From NCBI GenBank assembly GCA_002415485.1, contig DHYU01000039.1:62504-76920 (forward strand): a stretch of 14,417 nt of DNA, read 5' to 3'. The DNA comes from Proteobacteria bacterium UBA5122. GTDB lineage: Bacteria; Pseudomonadota; Gammaproteobacteria; Tenderiales; Tenderiaceae. Positions within the stretch are counted from its first letter, which is position 1; every line of letters begins with the position of its first letter. This document shows positions 1 through 8,147 of the stretch, piece by piece. Position numbers and translations under genes: made by a program. Below the pieces are notes generated by a model that made no database searches, had not been told where the DNA came from, and worked only from the letters and a program-made list of their open reading frames with translations.

Positions 1-800
1 CCGTGCAGGCGCGCCAGCTCACGCGTGAAATAACTGGTCCATTGTTCTTCAGGAATATGCAGCGCCTTGAGCACAAAGCTGATCATGCCTTCGGGACTGT
101 CCGCCGCCTCCAGCACCTCGCCCATGCGCAGACCGCGCAAGGCCAGGCGCACATTGCGGCGCGCAATATTGCGCCAGGCGCCATAAAAGCCCTGCTCACG
201 TTTGGGCATACCCCATACCGACTGCCCTTCGTCAAAGAAGTCGAGACAACTCTTGATCACCAGCTCATCCAGGTCATCACCGATCTTGGTGCCGTAGAGC
301 GCATCCACCGCCTCGTAGAGCGGCCGATCGCCCAGCAATTGTTCACGCATCTGCGCAATCAACACATCATTCGCCAGCGGGCCTTGATAGCTCAGCGCCT
401 CACCATTGCGCAGCGCACACACATCTTCCGCTCCGAGCAACACATCATCGATCGCCACCATCTGCTCGATCTCGGTCAGCAAGGTCATCAGCCAACGCTG
501 CAGATCAATGCCTGCCACCGGCGCACATCCAGCGACAAACTCACCGATGATCGCCGCCAGCTTGTCGCGATCCACATTGCCCGCCGCCAGATAACGCTGA
601 TAATCGGCGCGCGGCAGAAAACTGCGGCCGTGGAAGATCTTGGCGCCCTTGGCCGCCGCCTCGCCAAACGGCATGTGTTCCAAGCCATGCAATGGGTTGT
701 GATGGATAAACGAACGCATCGGCCAGAAAAACGGCACCGGCTCGGCCGCCACGTAGATCATGGCGCGTATCTTCAGTTTTTCACCTAGAGAGAGGGTCAT
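1..800 (-). CDS. dabA: DabA, inorganic carbon transporter subunit (DUF2309), 3' end cut by window
   Basis: This is the N-terminal 266 residues of a DUF2309/DabA protein. With DabB, DabA forms an inner-membrane-associated, zinc-dependent, carbonic-anhydrase-like complex that hydrates CO2 to bicarbonate in one direction using ion-gradient energy. I translated the frame from the ATG at 800 and found no stop before the window edge. The best family mark is FIHHNPLHGLEHMPFGEA at about residues 31-48, close to the conserved DabA N-terminal NPL-x-G-E block. The active-site Cys/Asp/His/Cys residues of characterised DabA proteins lie further downstream, so they cannot be checked here. The start overlaps the upstream stop as ATGA and has an AGGTGG ribosome site 6-7 bases before it, so it is translationally coupled to the membrane protein upstream. 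Family assignment is firm; completeness cannot be judged. Confidence 0.9.
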   Translation of the reverse strand, partial: MTLSLGEKLKIRAMIYVAAEPVPFFWPMRSFIHHNPLHGLEHMPFGEAAAKGAKIFHGRSFLPRADYQRYLAAGNVDRDKLAAIIGEFVAGCAPVAGIDLQRWLMTLLTEIEQMVAIDDVLLGAEDVCALRNGEALSYQGPLANDVLIAQMREQLLGDRPLYEAVDALYGTKIGDDLDELVIKSCLDFFDEGQSVWGMPKREQGFYGAWRNIARRNVRLALRGLRMGEVLEAADSPEGMISFVLKALHIPEEQWTSYFTRELARLH

Positions 801-1555
801 GCCAGGCCACCTATCATGTTCATGCCGATCACAGCCATTACCACCAGCAGCGCGCCGTACGACCAGGCGCGGCCTGAGCCCAGATCGCTCACCGTTGTGT
901 GTTTGCTGTCACCTATAATCAGGCCGTGCAGCAGACGCGCCCCGGTCCAGCCCCACACCAACCACACCAACAGCAACAACAAGGCCGTCACCAATGACTG
1001 TGCCGACGCATGCAGAATCGCCGCCATCATTACCGAGAAACCGGGAAACACCGGCGTCGCCACCACCGCCAATACCGCAATCACCAGCACCCCGCTCAGG
1101 CGCGGCAGCGTCTCGGCGATGCCGTTGTAGAGCCCGGTATAGGCCGCGCCGAAGCGTGTCTCCAGTTCACCGCTGAGCACGATCAACAAGGCCAGCGGCA
1201 CGCTGAAGCCCAGCGCGTAGTAGAACAACTCCGACCAGGCCACATCCGCTGTCATCACCAGCCACAGCACGGCCCAGGCCGAGGTCGCAACAAAACTCAC
1301 CCATAAACTGACCTCGCGCAACACCAGACTGCGAAAGCCATAGAGCAAGGCCGTCAACAACGCCCAGACCATTATCCAGCCCGGCACATCAATCCCGGCC
1401 GCATGCACAATCGCAACACCGATCTGCGGCCACACCATCAGCAACACGATACGTAGCTTGCCGTTACCGATGCGGTTAAACAGATCATTGAACACCATAC
1501 TCAGTGGGAACAGGGGCAGGAACAAACCCGCCAATAACAACCATGCTTGCGACAT
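797..1555 (-). CDS. Membrane protein between dabB and dabA, resembling a NuoM/NuoN-type antiporter fragment
   Basis: A 252-residue, very hydrophobic protein with about seven or eight likely membrane helices (roughly residues 5-25, 33-53, 60-76, 83-102, 107-128, 152-172, 180-205, 232-250). I do not recognise a named family. Residues 129-180 read like the segment of NuoM/NuoL-type subunits in which a surface loop ending in a 'MPRL' turn leads into a helix with a glycine/proline 'GLPGF' break: here LPRLSG, then ATPVFPGFSVMM. That similarity suggests a shortened antiporter-like subunit that could sit beside DabB in the membrane and help with ion translocation; this is inference. The ATG at 1555 lies just past the dabB stop (TGA-T-ATG) with a GAGGTGG ribosome site inside dabB, and the 3' end overlaps dabA by four bases, so it is a true operon member. 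It could instead be an unrelated assembly or anchor protein. Confidence 0.8.
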   Translation of the reverse strand: MSQAWLLLAGLFLPLFPLSMVFNDLFNRIGNGKLRIVLLMVWPQIGVAIVHAAGIDVPGWIMVWALLTALLYGFRSLVLREVSLWVSFVATSAWAVLWLVMTADVAWSELFYYALGFSVPLALLIVLSGELETRFGAAYTGLYNGIAETLPRLSGVLVIAVLAVVATPVFPGFSVMMAAILHASAQSLVTALLLLLVWLVWGWTGARLLHGLIIGDSKHTTVSDLGSGRAWSYGALLVVMAVIGMNMIGGLA

Positions 1556-1556
1556 A

Positions 1557-3236
1557 TCAGCGCCACCTCAACATTACGTTCAACCGCGCCGCCGCCTGCA
1601 GCAGAGCGCGGGTCATCCAGGCATACAGATCCGTCAGATAGAACTCACGCGATACCAGCGCATAAAAGCCCAGCCACAGATGATTCAGCTGATCCTTGCG
1701 CCACAGGCGGTTCTGCTCGGAGTAATAGGTCAGCACCCAACCGGCGACGATGATCGCCGTGGTCAGCACCACCAACAGGTCAAACCAGAAGACATCGATG
1801 CCGGCCGCAGCATAGATCTGACGGCGGAAGGCCTCGTCCGGATACAGAAACAGATCAAACGCATGACTGATCACGGTATAACCGAGCACGATGATCGCGA
1901 ACGAGAAGATCACCATGCCCACCAGTCGCCACGCGTTTTGCGCGCCCATGCGATAGGTCGCAAACAACAGCTGCGCGCCAGTGATCCAGCCAAAGAACAG
2001 CAGCACGATCGCGCCCTGTTTCTGATAGAAGTCCTGCGCCACCATCCAGTGGGCCAGGAACAGGATCACAATCGGCACCGCCAGCGTAATCGCCGCCATC
2101 ACCAGCCACGGCTGCTGGCGTTTGAGCGTCTTGCGTTCAACGACGAAGGTGTAGAGATCCTGCTTCGGCACGCCGTCGTGCTGACGCGCCTCGTTGATCA
2201 CACTGCCGGCGCTGAGGAACAGCGTGCCCTTGAACAGGCCGTGCGCGATCAAGTGATAGATCGCCAACGAGAAGGCACCGACACCACACTCCATGATCAT
2301 GAAACCCATCTGACCCATGGTCGAATACCCCAGCGCCTTCTTGATGTCGTTCTGGGTCAGCATCAGCACCGAACCGATGATCGCCGTGATCAAACCGACC
2401 ACAAACAGCAGGTGCAACACGCCATCGGTATTCACAAAAACCGGCGCAAAACGATTGACCAGGAAACCACCGGCATTGACGATACCTGCGTGCATCAGCG
2501 CCGATACCGGCGACGGGCCGTCCATCGTGTACGGCAGCCAGGTATGCAACAGGAACTGCGCCGAACGGGCGAAGGCTGCAATCGCCAGCAGATAACCGAC
2601 GACCTCTTCCAGCGCGATGCCGAAATACTGGTGTGCACCGGGGTTGGCGCTGATCTGGGCGAAAATCTCCGGCAGCGACCACGTGCCAAAGGCATGGAAC
2701 AACAAGGCCGCCGCCAGCACCAGCGCCAGATCGCCGATGCGGTAAGTAATCAAGGTCCAAAAGGCATAACGCGAGGCCGTCGCACTGCGCGTATCAAAAC
2801 CCAGCAGGAAATAGAGCAGCACACCGACCATGTGCCAGGCGATCAGCAGCGTGATCAGGTCCCCCGCCGCCACCATCACCAGCAGCGAGGCCGTCATCAG
2901 GTCCAGGAGCATAAAGAAGCGGCCGTAACCGCGCTCTTCGACCATGTAACGCACCGAATAGATGCGCACGATCAGGCTGATGCCCGAGATCAACACCGCC
3001 ATCAGGCTGCTCAACGGATCGGCCAGCAGGATGCCCCACGAACCGCCGGCGCTCACCTGATAACTGGCATCGTTGCTCAGCATATAGGCCAACAGCGCTA
3101 CCGCCACGACAAAGGCCACCACCGCCATCGACACACTTATGCGCGCCGCCCTGCGTCCCAACTGCCCGGCCAGCAGATGAATCATCAGCCCCGTCAGCAA
3201 CGGCAGCGCTGGCAATAAAACGATAAGTTGTCCCAT
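1557..3236 (-). CDS. dabB: DabB, NuoL-like ion-translocating subunit of the DAB inorganic carbon pump
   Basis: A 559-residue polytopic membrane protein of the proton-conducting NuoL/Mrp antiporter family, first gene of the dab operon. DabB is thought to couple cation flow to DabA-catalysed CO2 hydration. The NuoL-like core is easy to see: RIYSVRYM (91-98), RIGD (166-169), SAQFLLHTWLPYTMDGPSPV (225-244) followed by SALMHAG, QNDIKKALGYSTMGQMGF (295-312), and HLIAHGLFKGTLFLSAGSVI (328-347). It is shorter than complex I NuoL (about 610 residues) and lacks its long C-terminal lateral helix, as expected for DabB. Compared with NuoL, His135 replaces the channel Glu in W-E-x-V-G and Arg224 replaces the Lys in G-K-S-A-Q, while Lys336 of the HGLFKG motif is kept. 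The ATG at 3236 starts a normal hydrophobic N-terminus; its ribosome site is weak (CAGG close to the ATG, GGAG further off). Adjacency to a DUF2309 gene separates it from complex I nuoL. Confidence 0.9.
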   Translation of the reverse strand: MGQLIVLLPALPLLTGLMIHLLAGQLGRRAARISVSMAVVAFVVAVALLAYMLSNDASYQVSAGGSWGILLADPLSSLMAVLISGISLIVRIYSVRYMVEERGYGRFFMLLDLMTASLLVMVAAGDLITLLIAWHMVGVLLYFLLGFDTRSATASRYAFWTLITYRIGDLALVLAAALLFHAFGTWSLPEIFAQISANPGAHQYFGIALEEVVGYLLAIAAFARSAQFLLHTWLPYTMDGPSPVSALMHAGIVNAGGFLVNRFAPVFVNTDGVLHLLFVVGLITAIIGSVLMLTQNDIKKALGYSTMGQMGFMIMECGVGAFSLAIYHLIAHGLFKGTLFLSAGSVINEARQHDGVPKQDLYTFVVERKTLKRQQPWLVMAAITLAVPIVILFLAHWMVAQDFYQKQGAIVLLFFGWITGAQLLFATYRMGAQNAWRLVGMVIFSFAIIVLGYTVISHAFDLFLYPDEAFRRQIYAAAGIDVFWFDLLVVLTTAIIVAGWVLTYYSEQNRLWRKDQLNHLWLGFYALVSREFYLTDLYAWMTRALLQAAARLNVMLRWR

Positions 3237-3679
3237 AAACCTGAATGATCTCCAGTCTAAATAATCAGCGGCGGATCATATCGACCCAGCCCTGGACCTC
3301 ACCTCTGGACAGGCATGTGCAAACGCGCCCGGCGCAAAACCTTAAACCAGCAGAGGTATCACCGAGAATGCAATGAAGGGAATTATGGCAGGAACAGAAT
3401 CATAGGGACGACATTCGCCATCAAACGAAAAACGCCTGACCAAACACGGCCCTGCCGTGATCAGCCCATATGCTTCCGTCCCCTAATTTATTTTTATTTG
3501 AGACCACAAGATACTCCCCTCACAGAGCATCTCTCTATCGGCGACACAATACACGCTCTATTTTGCCCAAATCAAGTTTTTGGCCATTTTCGGCCTCGCA
3601 GCCAAATCACACTGAAAAAGCTGCAGAATCCGGCACTTGATCGGCAAACACGAGCCAAATGTAGACGGGGCAGGCCCGC
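3237..3679. other. 443-base noncoding region between hypF and dabB
   Basis: I see no convincing gene on either strand; short open frames here run into or out of neighbouring genes in other frames. It is more AT-rich than the hyp and dab genes, with a very AT-rich core at about 3484-3500. It holds a 6-bp-stem hairpin at 3445-3459, a possible sigma70-type promoter at 3546-3575 reading toward dabB, and a CATAAT hexamer on the minus strand at 3382-3387 without a good -35 partner. It most likely contains the dabB promoter and a long 5' leader, and perhaps the end of the hyp transcript, although no hairpin here is followed by a proper T-run on the minus strand. Confidence 0.6.
3546..3575 (-). promoter_or_regulatory. 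Possible sigma70-type promoter for the dab operon
   Basis: On the minus strand TTGATT (3570-3575) is followed after 18 bases by TATTGT (3546-3551), four of six consensus matches in each box. It would start transcription about 300 bases upstream of dabB, giving a long leader. The match is modest and in an AT-richer stretch where such matches arise by chance. Confidence 0.25.
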
Positions 3680-3688
3680 TCAGGCCTG
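3671..3688 (-). other. Hairpin spanning the hypF stop codon
   Basis: CAGGCC (3671-3676) pairs with GGCCTG (3683-3688) around a six-base loop that contains the hypF TGA. On the minus strand the stem is followed by CCCCGTC rather than a T-run, so it does not look like an intrinsic terminator. It might protect the 3' end or mean nothing; the last codons of hypF form half of it. Confidence 0.3.
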
Positions 3689-6004
3689 TTGGGCCGCCGC
3701 AACCACGGCCTGCCCCAGCGCGACCGCCCCATCACCGGCCGGCAGCTGCGCTGGCAACAACACCTCAAGGCCCTGCGCAGACAAGCGCCGCTGCAACGCA
3801 CCCCGCAACAGGCGGTTGCTCAACACACCACCGCCCAACACCACTCGATCGACCTCATGAATCCGGCACAGACCATGCACCATCGTCACCACCGCCTCGG
3901 CCAAGGTGTGATGAAAGCGGGCGGCGATCAACGGCCACGCCACGCCTTGATGCAAATCCTGCAACAAAGCTGACCACATCGGCCGCCAGCACAAGCGTTC
4001 GATCCCGTCCCGCGACACCCATTCAAACGGATAGGCCTCTGTTTCTGATGTCGACGCGGCCAGCGCCTCCAAGGCCATCGCCGCCTGCCCTTCATAGGTT
4101 TGTTGTTCGCGACACACATCCAGCGCCGCGGCGACGGCATCGAACAAACGCCCGGCCGACGAACAGGCGGGGCTGTTGATGCCCTGTTGCTGCATGGTCT
4201 GCAGCTGCGCGATGGGTTTGCTGTTCAGATAATCAAACAGCGGCAACGCACCGAACTGATCATTGATCGTGGACCATTCAAAACAATGCAGCAGCTGCGC
4301 CACGGTATTGCGCCACGGCTGACGCATGGCCTGCGCACCACCGAGCAGCGGCACCGCATCGAGGGCCGCCAGCCGACGGTAGCCACGATAATCGGCCAGC
4401 AAAAATTCACCGCCCCACAACTGCCCGTCATCCCCCATCCCCAGCCCATCGAGCACGACGCCCAACACCGGCGGGCCATACAATGGCACACCATGCTCGG
4501 CCATCACCGCCGCCACATGGGCGTGATGGTGTTGCACCTCGACACACGGAATCTGCCGCGCCTGCGCCAGCGCGTGACCCAGGACATGCGATTGATAATG
4601 TGGATGGCGATCCACCGCGATCAGCGCCGGCGGCTGCGGATAGAGGGCCTGATAACGCGCCAACTGGCGACGATAATCATCGAGGACCGTCGCGTTTTGT
4701 AGATCACCGATATGCGGCGACAACAGCGCCTTGCCCGACTGCAACAGACAAAACGTCGCCTTCAAATCTGCCCCCATCGCCAGCACCGGCGGCGCGTGCT
4801 CAAAGCCCGCGGGCAACGCCCATCCTGCCGGTGCATAACCACGCGCACGGCGCAGCATCAACGGCTGACCACCGCGCATGTCGATCACCGAATCATCGAG
4901 CCGGTTGGCGATCGCGCGATCGTGCAGCACATAAAAATCGGCAATCTCGCTGAGCGTCGACAGCGCCGCCGCGTTATCGATACAGGGCGCATCGACACTG
5001 ACATTGGCCGAGGTCCACACCAGCGGCCGCGGCAGCGCCGCCATCAACAGGTGTTGCAGCGGCGTACTCGCCAGTGCAAAGCCCAGACACGACTGCCCCG
5101 GCGCGACAGATGCGGCCAGCGCCTCACCGTGCTGCGCCAGCAGCACAATCGGCGCGGCGACACTGCGCAGCACATCTATCGAATCATCCAGCTGGGCATA
5201 ACGCGCAACCATCGCCACATCACGCGCCAACAGCGCCAGCGGTTTGTGCGGCCGTTGTTTGCGCTGACGCAGGCGCTGCACGGCCTCTTCATCACCGGCA
5301 TCGCAGGCCAGATGAAAACCACCGTCGCCCTTGAAGGCGATGATCTGCCCCTTCAACAACAATGCGGCCGCGGCCTCGATCACATCCACCGCCTCCACGC
5401 GCTGGCCGTCTCGCCTCTGCAACCACAACTGCGGCCCACAGACCGGACAGGCGTTGGTTTGGGCATGAAAACGACGATCGGCCGGGGCATCATATTCGGC
5501 CTGACACGCGGCACACATGGCAAACGGCGCCAAGCTGGTGTGGGCGCGATCGTAGGGCAGCTGCTCGATGATCGAAAAACGCGGCCCGCAATGCGTGCAT
5601 GAGGTGAACGGGTAACGATAACGGCGATGGCCGGGCGTCATGATCTCGTGCAGACACTCGGTGCAGGTCGCCGCATCGGGCGGGATCTGCGTCGCCACGG
5701 TTGGGCCATCACCACTGCTCAGGATCTCAAACCCCGTCGCAACGGGCGCTGCCGCCAAGCTCTCCCGCGTAATCGCATCGAGACGCGCCAACGGCGGCAG
5801 CTGCGCAGACAATTGCACTACCAGCTGTTCGATGGCCGCCGAATCACCGTGGACCTCGATCACCACGCCCTGGCCATCGTTGCGCACCGAACCCGCGAGC
5901 CCGAGTTGCTGCGCGAACCGCCACACCAGCGGCCGCAGCCCCACGCCCTGCACCACACCGTGCAGCCGAATGCGTTCGCCCACGCTAGATGACGGCAAGG
6001 GCAT
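3680..6004 (-). CDS. hypF: HypF carbamoyltransferase for [NiFe]-hydrogenase maturation
   Basis: HypF uses carbamoyl phosphate and ATP to carbamoylate the C-terminal Cys of HypE, the first step in making the cyanide ligands of the hydrogenase iron. At 774 residues it is full length, with domains in the expected order: acylphosphatase-like (about 8-95, LHGVVQGVGLRPLVWRF), a zinc-finger region with four CxxC pairs (Cys114/117, 136/139, 164/167, 186/189), a YrdC-like domain (about 205-390, with KGDGGFHLACD and TPLQHLL), and a Kae1-like domain with HHHAH (492-496), WGGEFL (530-535), SSAGRLFDAVAA (615-626), TYEGQAAM and GGGVLSNRLL (724-733). The ATG at 6004 is chosen because it shares one base with the hypE stop (TGATG) and places the acylphosphatase domain normally; an in-frame extension to 6040 lies inside hypE. 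No clear ribosome site is visible, so translation probably depends on hypE. It is the last gene of the hyp operon. Confidence 0.96.
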   Translation of the reverse strand: MPLPSSSVGERIRLHGVVQGVGLRPLVWRFAQQLGLAGSVRNDGQGVVIEVHGDSAAIEQLVVQLSAQLPPLARLDAITRESLAAAPVATGFEILSSGDGPTVATQIPPDAATCTECLHEIMTPGHRRYRYPFTSCTHCGPRFSIIEQLPYDRAHTSLAPFAMCAACQAEYDAPADRRFHAQTNACPVCGPQLWLQRRDGQRVEAVDVIEAAAALLLKGQIIAFKGDGGFHLACDAGDEEAVQRLRQRKQRPHKPLALLARDVAMVARYAQLDDSIDVLRSVAAPIVLLAQHGEALAASVAPGQSCLGFALASTPLQHLLMAALPRPLVWTSANVSVDAPCIDNAAALSTLSEIADFYVLHDRAIANRLDDSVIDMRGGQPLMLRRARGYAPAGWALPAGFEHAPPVLAMGADLKATFCLLQSGKALLSPHIGDLQNATVLDDYRRQLARYQALYPQPPALIAVDRHPHYQSHVLGHALAQARQIPCVEVQHHHAHVAAVMAEHGVPLYGPPVLGVVLDGLGMGDDGQLWGGEFLLADYRGYRRLAALDAVPLLGGAQAMRQPWRNTVAQLLHCFEWSTINDQFGALPLFDYLNSKPIAQLQTMQQQGINSPACSSAGRLFDAVAAALDVCREQQTYEGQAAMALEALAASTSETEAYPFEWVSRDGIERLCWRPMWSALLQDLHQGVAWPLIAARFHHTLAEAVVTMVHGLCRIHEVDRVVLGGGVLSNRLLRGALQRRLSAQGLEVLLPAQLPAGDGAVALGQAVVAAAQQA

Positions 6005-7035
6005 CAACAGATTCGTGGCAGCTGTTCGCCTGCCAGCCAATCGACCACCCGCGCCCCGCCGTAACGCGTCTGCATCTGCACCCGCGCATCCGGGTCGGCG
6101 CAGACCTCGCCGATGATCGCCGCGTCGCGGGCCAGCGGGTGGGCGCGCATCACGGCGAGCAATGGCTGTGCGTCTTCTGCCGCACAGATCGCCACCAGTT
6201 TGCCTTCATTGGCGATGTACATGGGGTCCAGGCCCAGCAGTTCACACGCCGCCGCGACCTGGGGTTTGACCGGGATCGCCGCCTCGTGCAGACGAATGCC
6301 CACCGCCGATTGCCGCGCCAGCTCGTTCAGCGTGGTCGCCAGCCCACCGCGGGTCGGGTCGCGCAGACTATGGATCTGCGGCACGGCCTGCACCATCTGC
6401 GCCACCAGCGCATTGAGCGCGGCCGAGTCGGATTCAATCTCGGTCTCAAAGCTGAGCCCGGCGCGTTTGGACAGGATCGCGATGCCGTGATCGCCGATGC
6501 TGCCGCTGAGCAACACCACATCACCCGGCTGTGCCCGGTCACCGCTGATCATTACGCCCGGCGGCACCACGCCCACGCCGGTGGTGGTGATGAACACCCC
6601 GTCGCCCTTGCCCTGTTCGACCACCTTGGTGTCACCACAGATCACGCGCACACCGGCGGCCTCGGCGGCGCTCGCCATGCTGATGACGATCTGTTCCAAC
6701 TCGCGCAGCGGCAAACCCTCTTCGAGGATAAAGGCCGCGCTGAGATACAAGGGCCGCGCACCCGCCATCGCCAGGTCGTTGACCGTGCCGTGCACCGCCA
6801 GACTGCCGATGTCACCGCCGGGAAAAAACAGTGGCGAGACCACGTGGCTGTCGGTCGACATCACCAGCCGACCTGCGCCGACCTCAAACGCCGCACAGTC
6901 ATCACCGCGATTGAGCATCTCATTGCCCAGGTGTTTGAGAAACAGCGTGTCGATCAGCTTGGCCGATGCACGGCCGCCGCTGCCGTGACTCATGTCGATC
7001 CGTGCCTCTCTATCTTCTTTAATCAAATAGGCCAT
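6004..7035 (-). CDS. hypE: HypE, carbamoyl dehydratase for hydrogenase cyanide ligand synthesis
   Basis: HypE (343 residues) is a cytoplasmic PurM/AIR-synthase-like enzyme. HypF transfers a carbamoyl group to its C-terminal cysteine, and HypE dehydrates this with ATP to a thiocyanate that supplies CN to iron on HypC-HypD. The protein ends in PRIC, so the essential terminal Cys343 is present. Other family marks are DMSHGSGGRASAKLI (14-28), NRGDDCA (42-48), FPGGDIGSLAVHGTVNDLAM (71-90), a GDTKVVEQG motif and DPTRGGLATTLNEL in the second half. I start it at the ATG at 7035 (MAYLIKEDRE): it overlaps the hypD stop as TGATG and has a strong AGGAGG site seven bases upstream. A longer reading reaching 7191 would lie inside hypD and adds 52 residues foreign to HypE. 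Confidence 0.97.
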   Translation of the reverse strand: MAYLIKEDREARIDMSHGSGGRASAKLIDTLFLKHLGNEMLNRGDDCAAFEVGAGRLVMSTDSHVVSPLFFPGGDIGSLAVHGTVNDLAMAGARPLYLSAAFILEEGLPLRELEQIVISMASAAEAAGVRVICGDTKVVEQGKGDGVFITTTGVGVVPPGVMISGDRAQPGDVVLLSGSIGDHGIAILSKRAGLSFETEIESDSAALNALVAQMVQAVPQIHSLRDPTRGGLATTLNELARQSAVGIRLHEAAIPVKPQVAAACELLGLDPMYIANEGKLVAICAAEDAQPLLAVMRAHPLARDAAIIGEVCADPDARVQMQTRYGGARVVDWLAGEQLPRIC

Positions 7036-8147
7036 CACCCCGCCTCCTGCACGCGGCCATAACGCCAATACGCGGCACAGGCGCCCTCGGAGGAGACCAT
7101 GCACGCCCCCAGCGGATTCTCGGGTGTACACGGCGCGCCGAACAGTTTGCAGTCCAGCGGTGTCTTCTGCCCACGCAACACCGCCGGACATTCGCAGCCC
7201 TTGATCTCGGTCAGCGCCCGCAGTGGCACATCAAAGCGTTGTTCGGCATCAAAGGCCGCATACGCATCGGCGATCTTAAGCGCGCTGTTGGCGATCAACC
7301 CCAGGCCGCGCCATTCAAATTCGGACCTCAGTGTGAACACCTCGGCCATCAAGGCCTGCGCCTTGGCATTGCCATCACGCGTGACGGCGCGGGTGTATTC
7401 ATTGTCGACGATGGCCTGGCCTTGATTGATCCGCCGGATCGCCATCAGCGCCGACTGCATTACATCCACCGGTTCAAAACCGGCGATCACGATCGGCCGC
7501 TGATAACGCTCGGCAAAGACCTCGTACGGACGGCTGCCGATGATGGTGCTGACATGGGATGGCCCCAAAAAACCATCGATCGCCAGCGGCGTATCGGTAT
7601 CCAGGATTGCGCCCAGCGCGGCCGGGGTCAGCACGTGATTACAGAACACCGAAAAGTTCGTCAGCCCTTCGCGCTGCGCCTGCAGGATCGCCACCGCCGT
7701 CGGCGGCGTCGTGGTTTCAAAACCAATCGCAAAAAACACGACCTGACGCTGCGGCTGCTCGCGTGCGATCTGCAGCGCATCCTGCGTCGAATAGACCATA
7801 CGCACATCGGCGCCCGCGGCCTTGGCCTGCAACAGACTGCGGCCCTTGCCGGCCGGCACACGCAGCATATCGCCATAACTGCACAGCACCAAATCGGGCT
7901 GCTGTGCGAGGCGTATCGCCTGATCGATGCGCGCCATCGGCAACACGCAGACTGGACAACCGGGGCCGTGCACGAACTCGACATTGTTCGGCAACAACTG
8001 CTGCAAACCGTAACGAAAGATGGCGTGAGTATGGCCGCCGCAAAACTCCATCAAGCGGTAGCGGCGCGACACATCCGCCTCACGGGCGATGGCCGCAGCG
8101 ATGGCGCACACGTGATGTTGATCACGAAACTCTTCGACGTACTTCAT
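7035..8147 (-). CDS. hypD: HypD, iron-sulfur scaffold for Fe(CN)2CO assembly
   Basis: HypD (370 residues) forms a complex with HypC on which iron receives its CN and CO ligands; it also carries a [4Fe-4S] cluster used in redox chemistry with HypE. The catalytic motifs are all present: FCGGHTH (35-41, with Cys36), GPGCPVC (61-67, with Cys64 and Cys67) and GFETTTP in the middle domain. The cysteine-rich C-terminus has GCECPAVLRG, a DCKLFGAPC stretch and GACMVSSEGACAAYWRYG, matching the cluster-binding region. Length is normal for the family. The ATG at 8147 overlaps the hypC stop by four bases (ATGA), so hypC and hypD, whose products bind each other, are translationally coupled; a GGTGGTGA sequence lies just upstream. 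Confidence 0.97.
   Translation of the reverse strand: MKYVEEFRDQHHVCAIAAAIAREADVSRRYRLMEFCGGHTHAIFRYGLQQLLPNNVEFVHGPGCPVCVLPMARIDQAIRLAQQPDLVLCSYGDMLRVPAGKGRSLLQAKAAGADVRMVYSTQDALQIAREQPQRQVVFFAIGFETTTPPTAVAILQAQREGLTNFSVFCNHVLTPAALGAILDTDTPLAIDGFLGPSHVSTIIGSRPYEVFAERYQRPIVIAGFEPVDVMQSALMAIRRINQGQAIVDNEYTRAVTRDGNAKAQALMAEVFTLRSEFEWRGLGLIANSALKIADAYAAFDAEQRFDVPLRALTEIKGCECPAVLRGQKTPLDCKLFGAPCTPENPLGACMVSSEGACAAYWRYGRVQEAG

Noticed and set aside
3..788. A 261-codon open frame on the plus strand
   Set aside because: It is antisense to dabA, whose N-terminal motif is clear on the minus strand.
1458..3218. A 586-codon open frame on the plus strand
   Set aside because: It lies opposite dabB and its predicted protein is a run of Arg, His and Gln with no domain; dabB on the other strand has a full family signature. 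Antisense frames of GC-rich genes often stay open.
1557..3236. dabB as a complex I nuoL gene
   Set aside because: No other nuo genes are near, it is short of NuoL length, and it is in one operon with a DUF2309/DabA gene.
3445..3459. Hairpin CACGGC-loop-GCCGTG as a terminator of the hyp operon
   Set aside because: The stem is only 6 bp and is followed by TTTGG on the minus strand, not a T-run.
5989..7062. A 357-codon open frame on the plus strand, and similar long ones at 4712-5602 and 7239-8231
   Set aside because: These are antisense to hypF, hypE and hypD, are rich in Arg/His/Gln and show no domain.
7036..7191. Longer N-terminus for hypE
   Set aside because: The extra 52 residues overlap hypD, match nothing in HypE, and the ATG at 7035 has an AGGAGG site and a TGATG junction.
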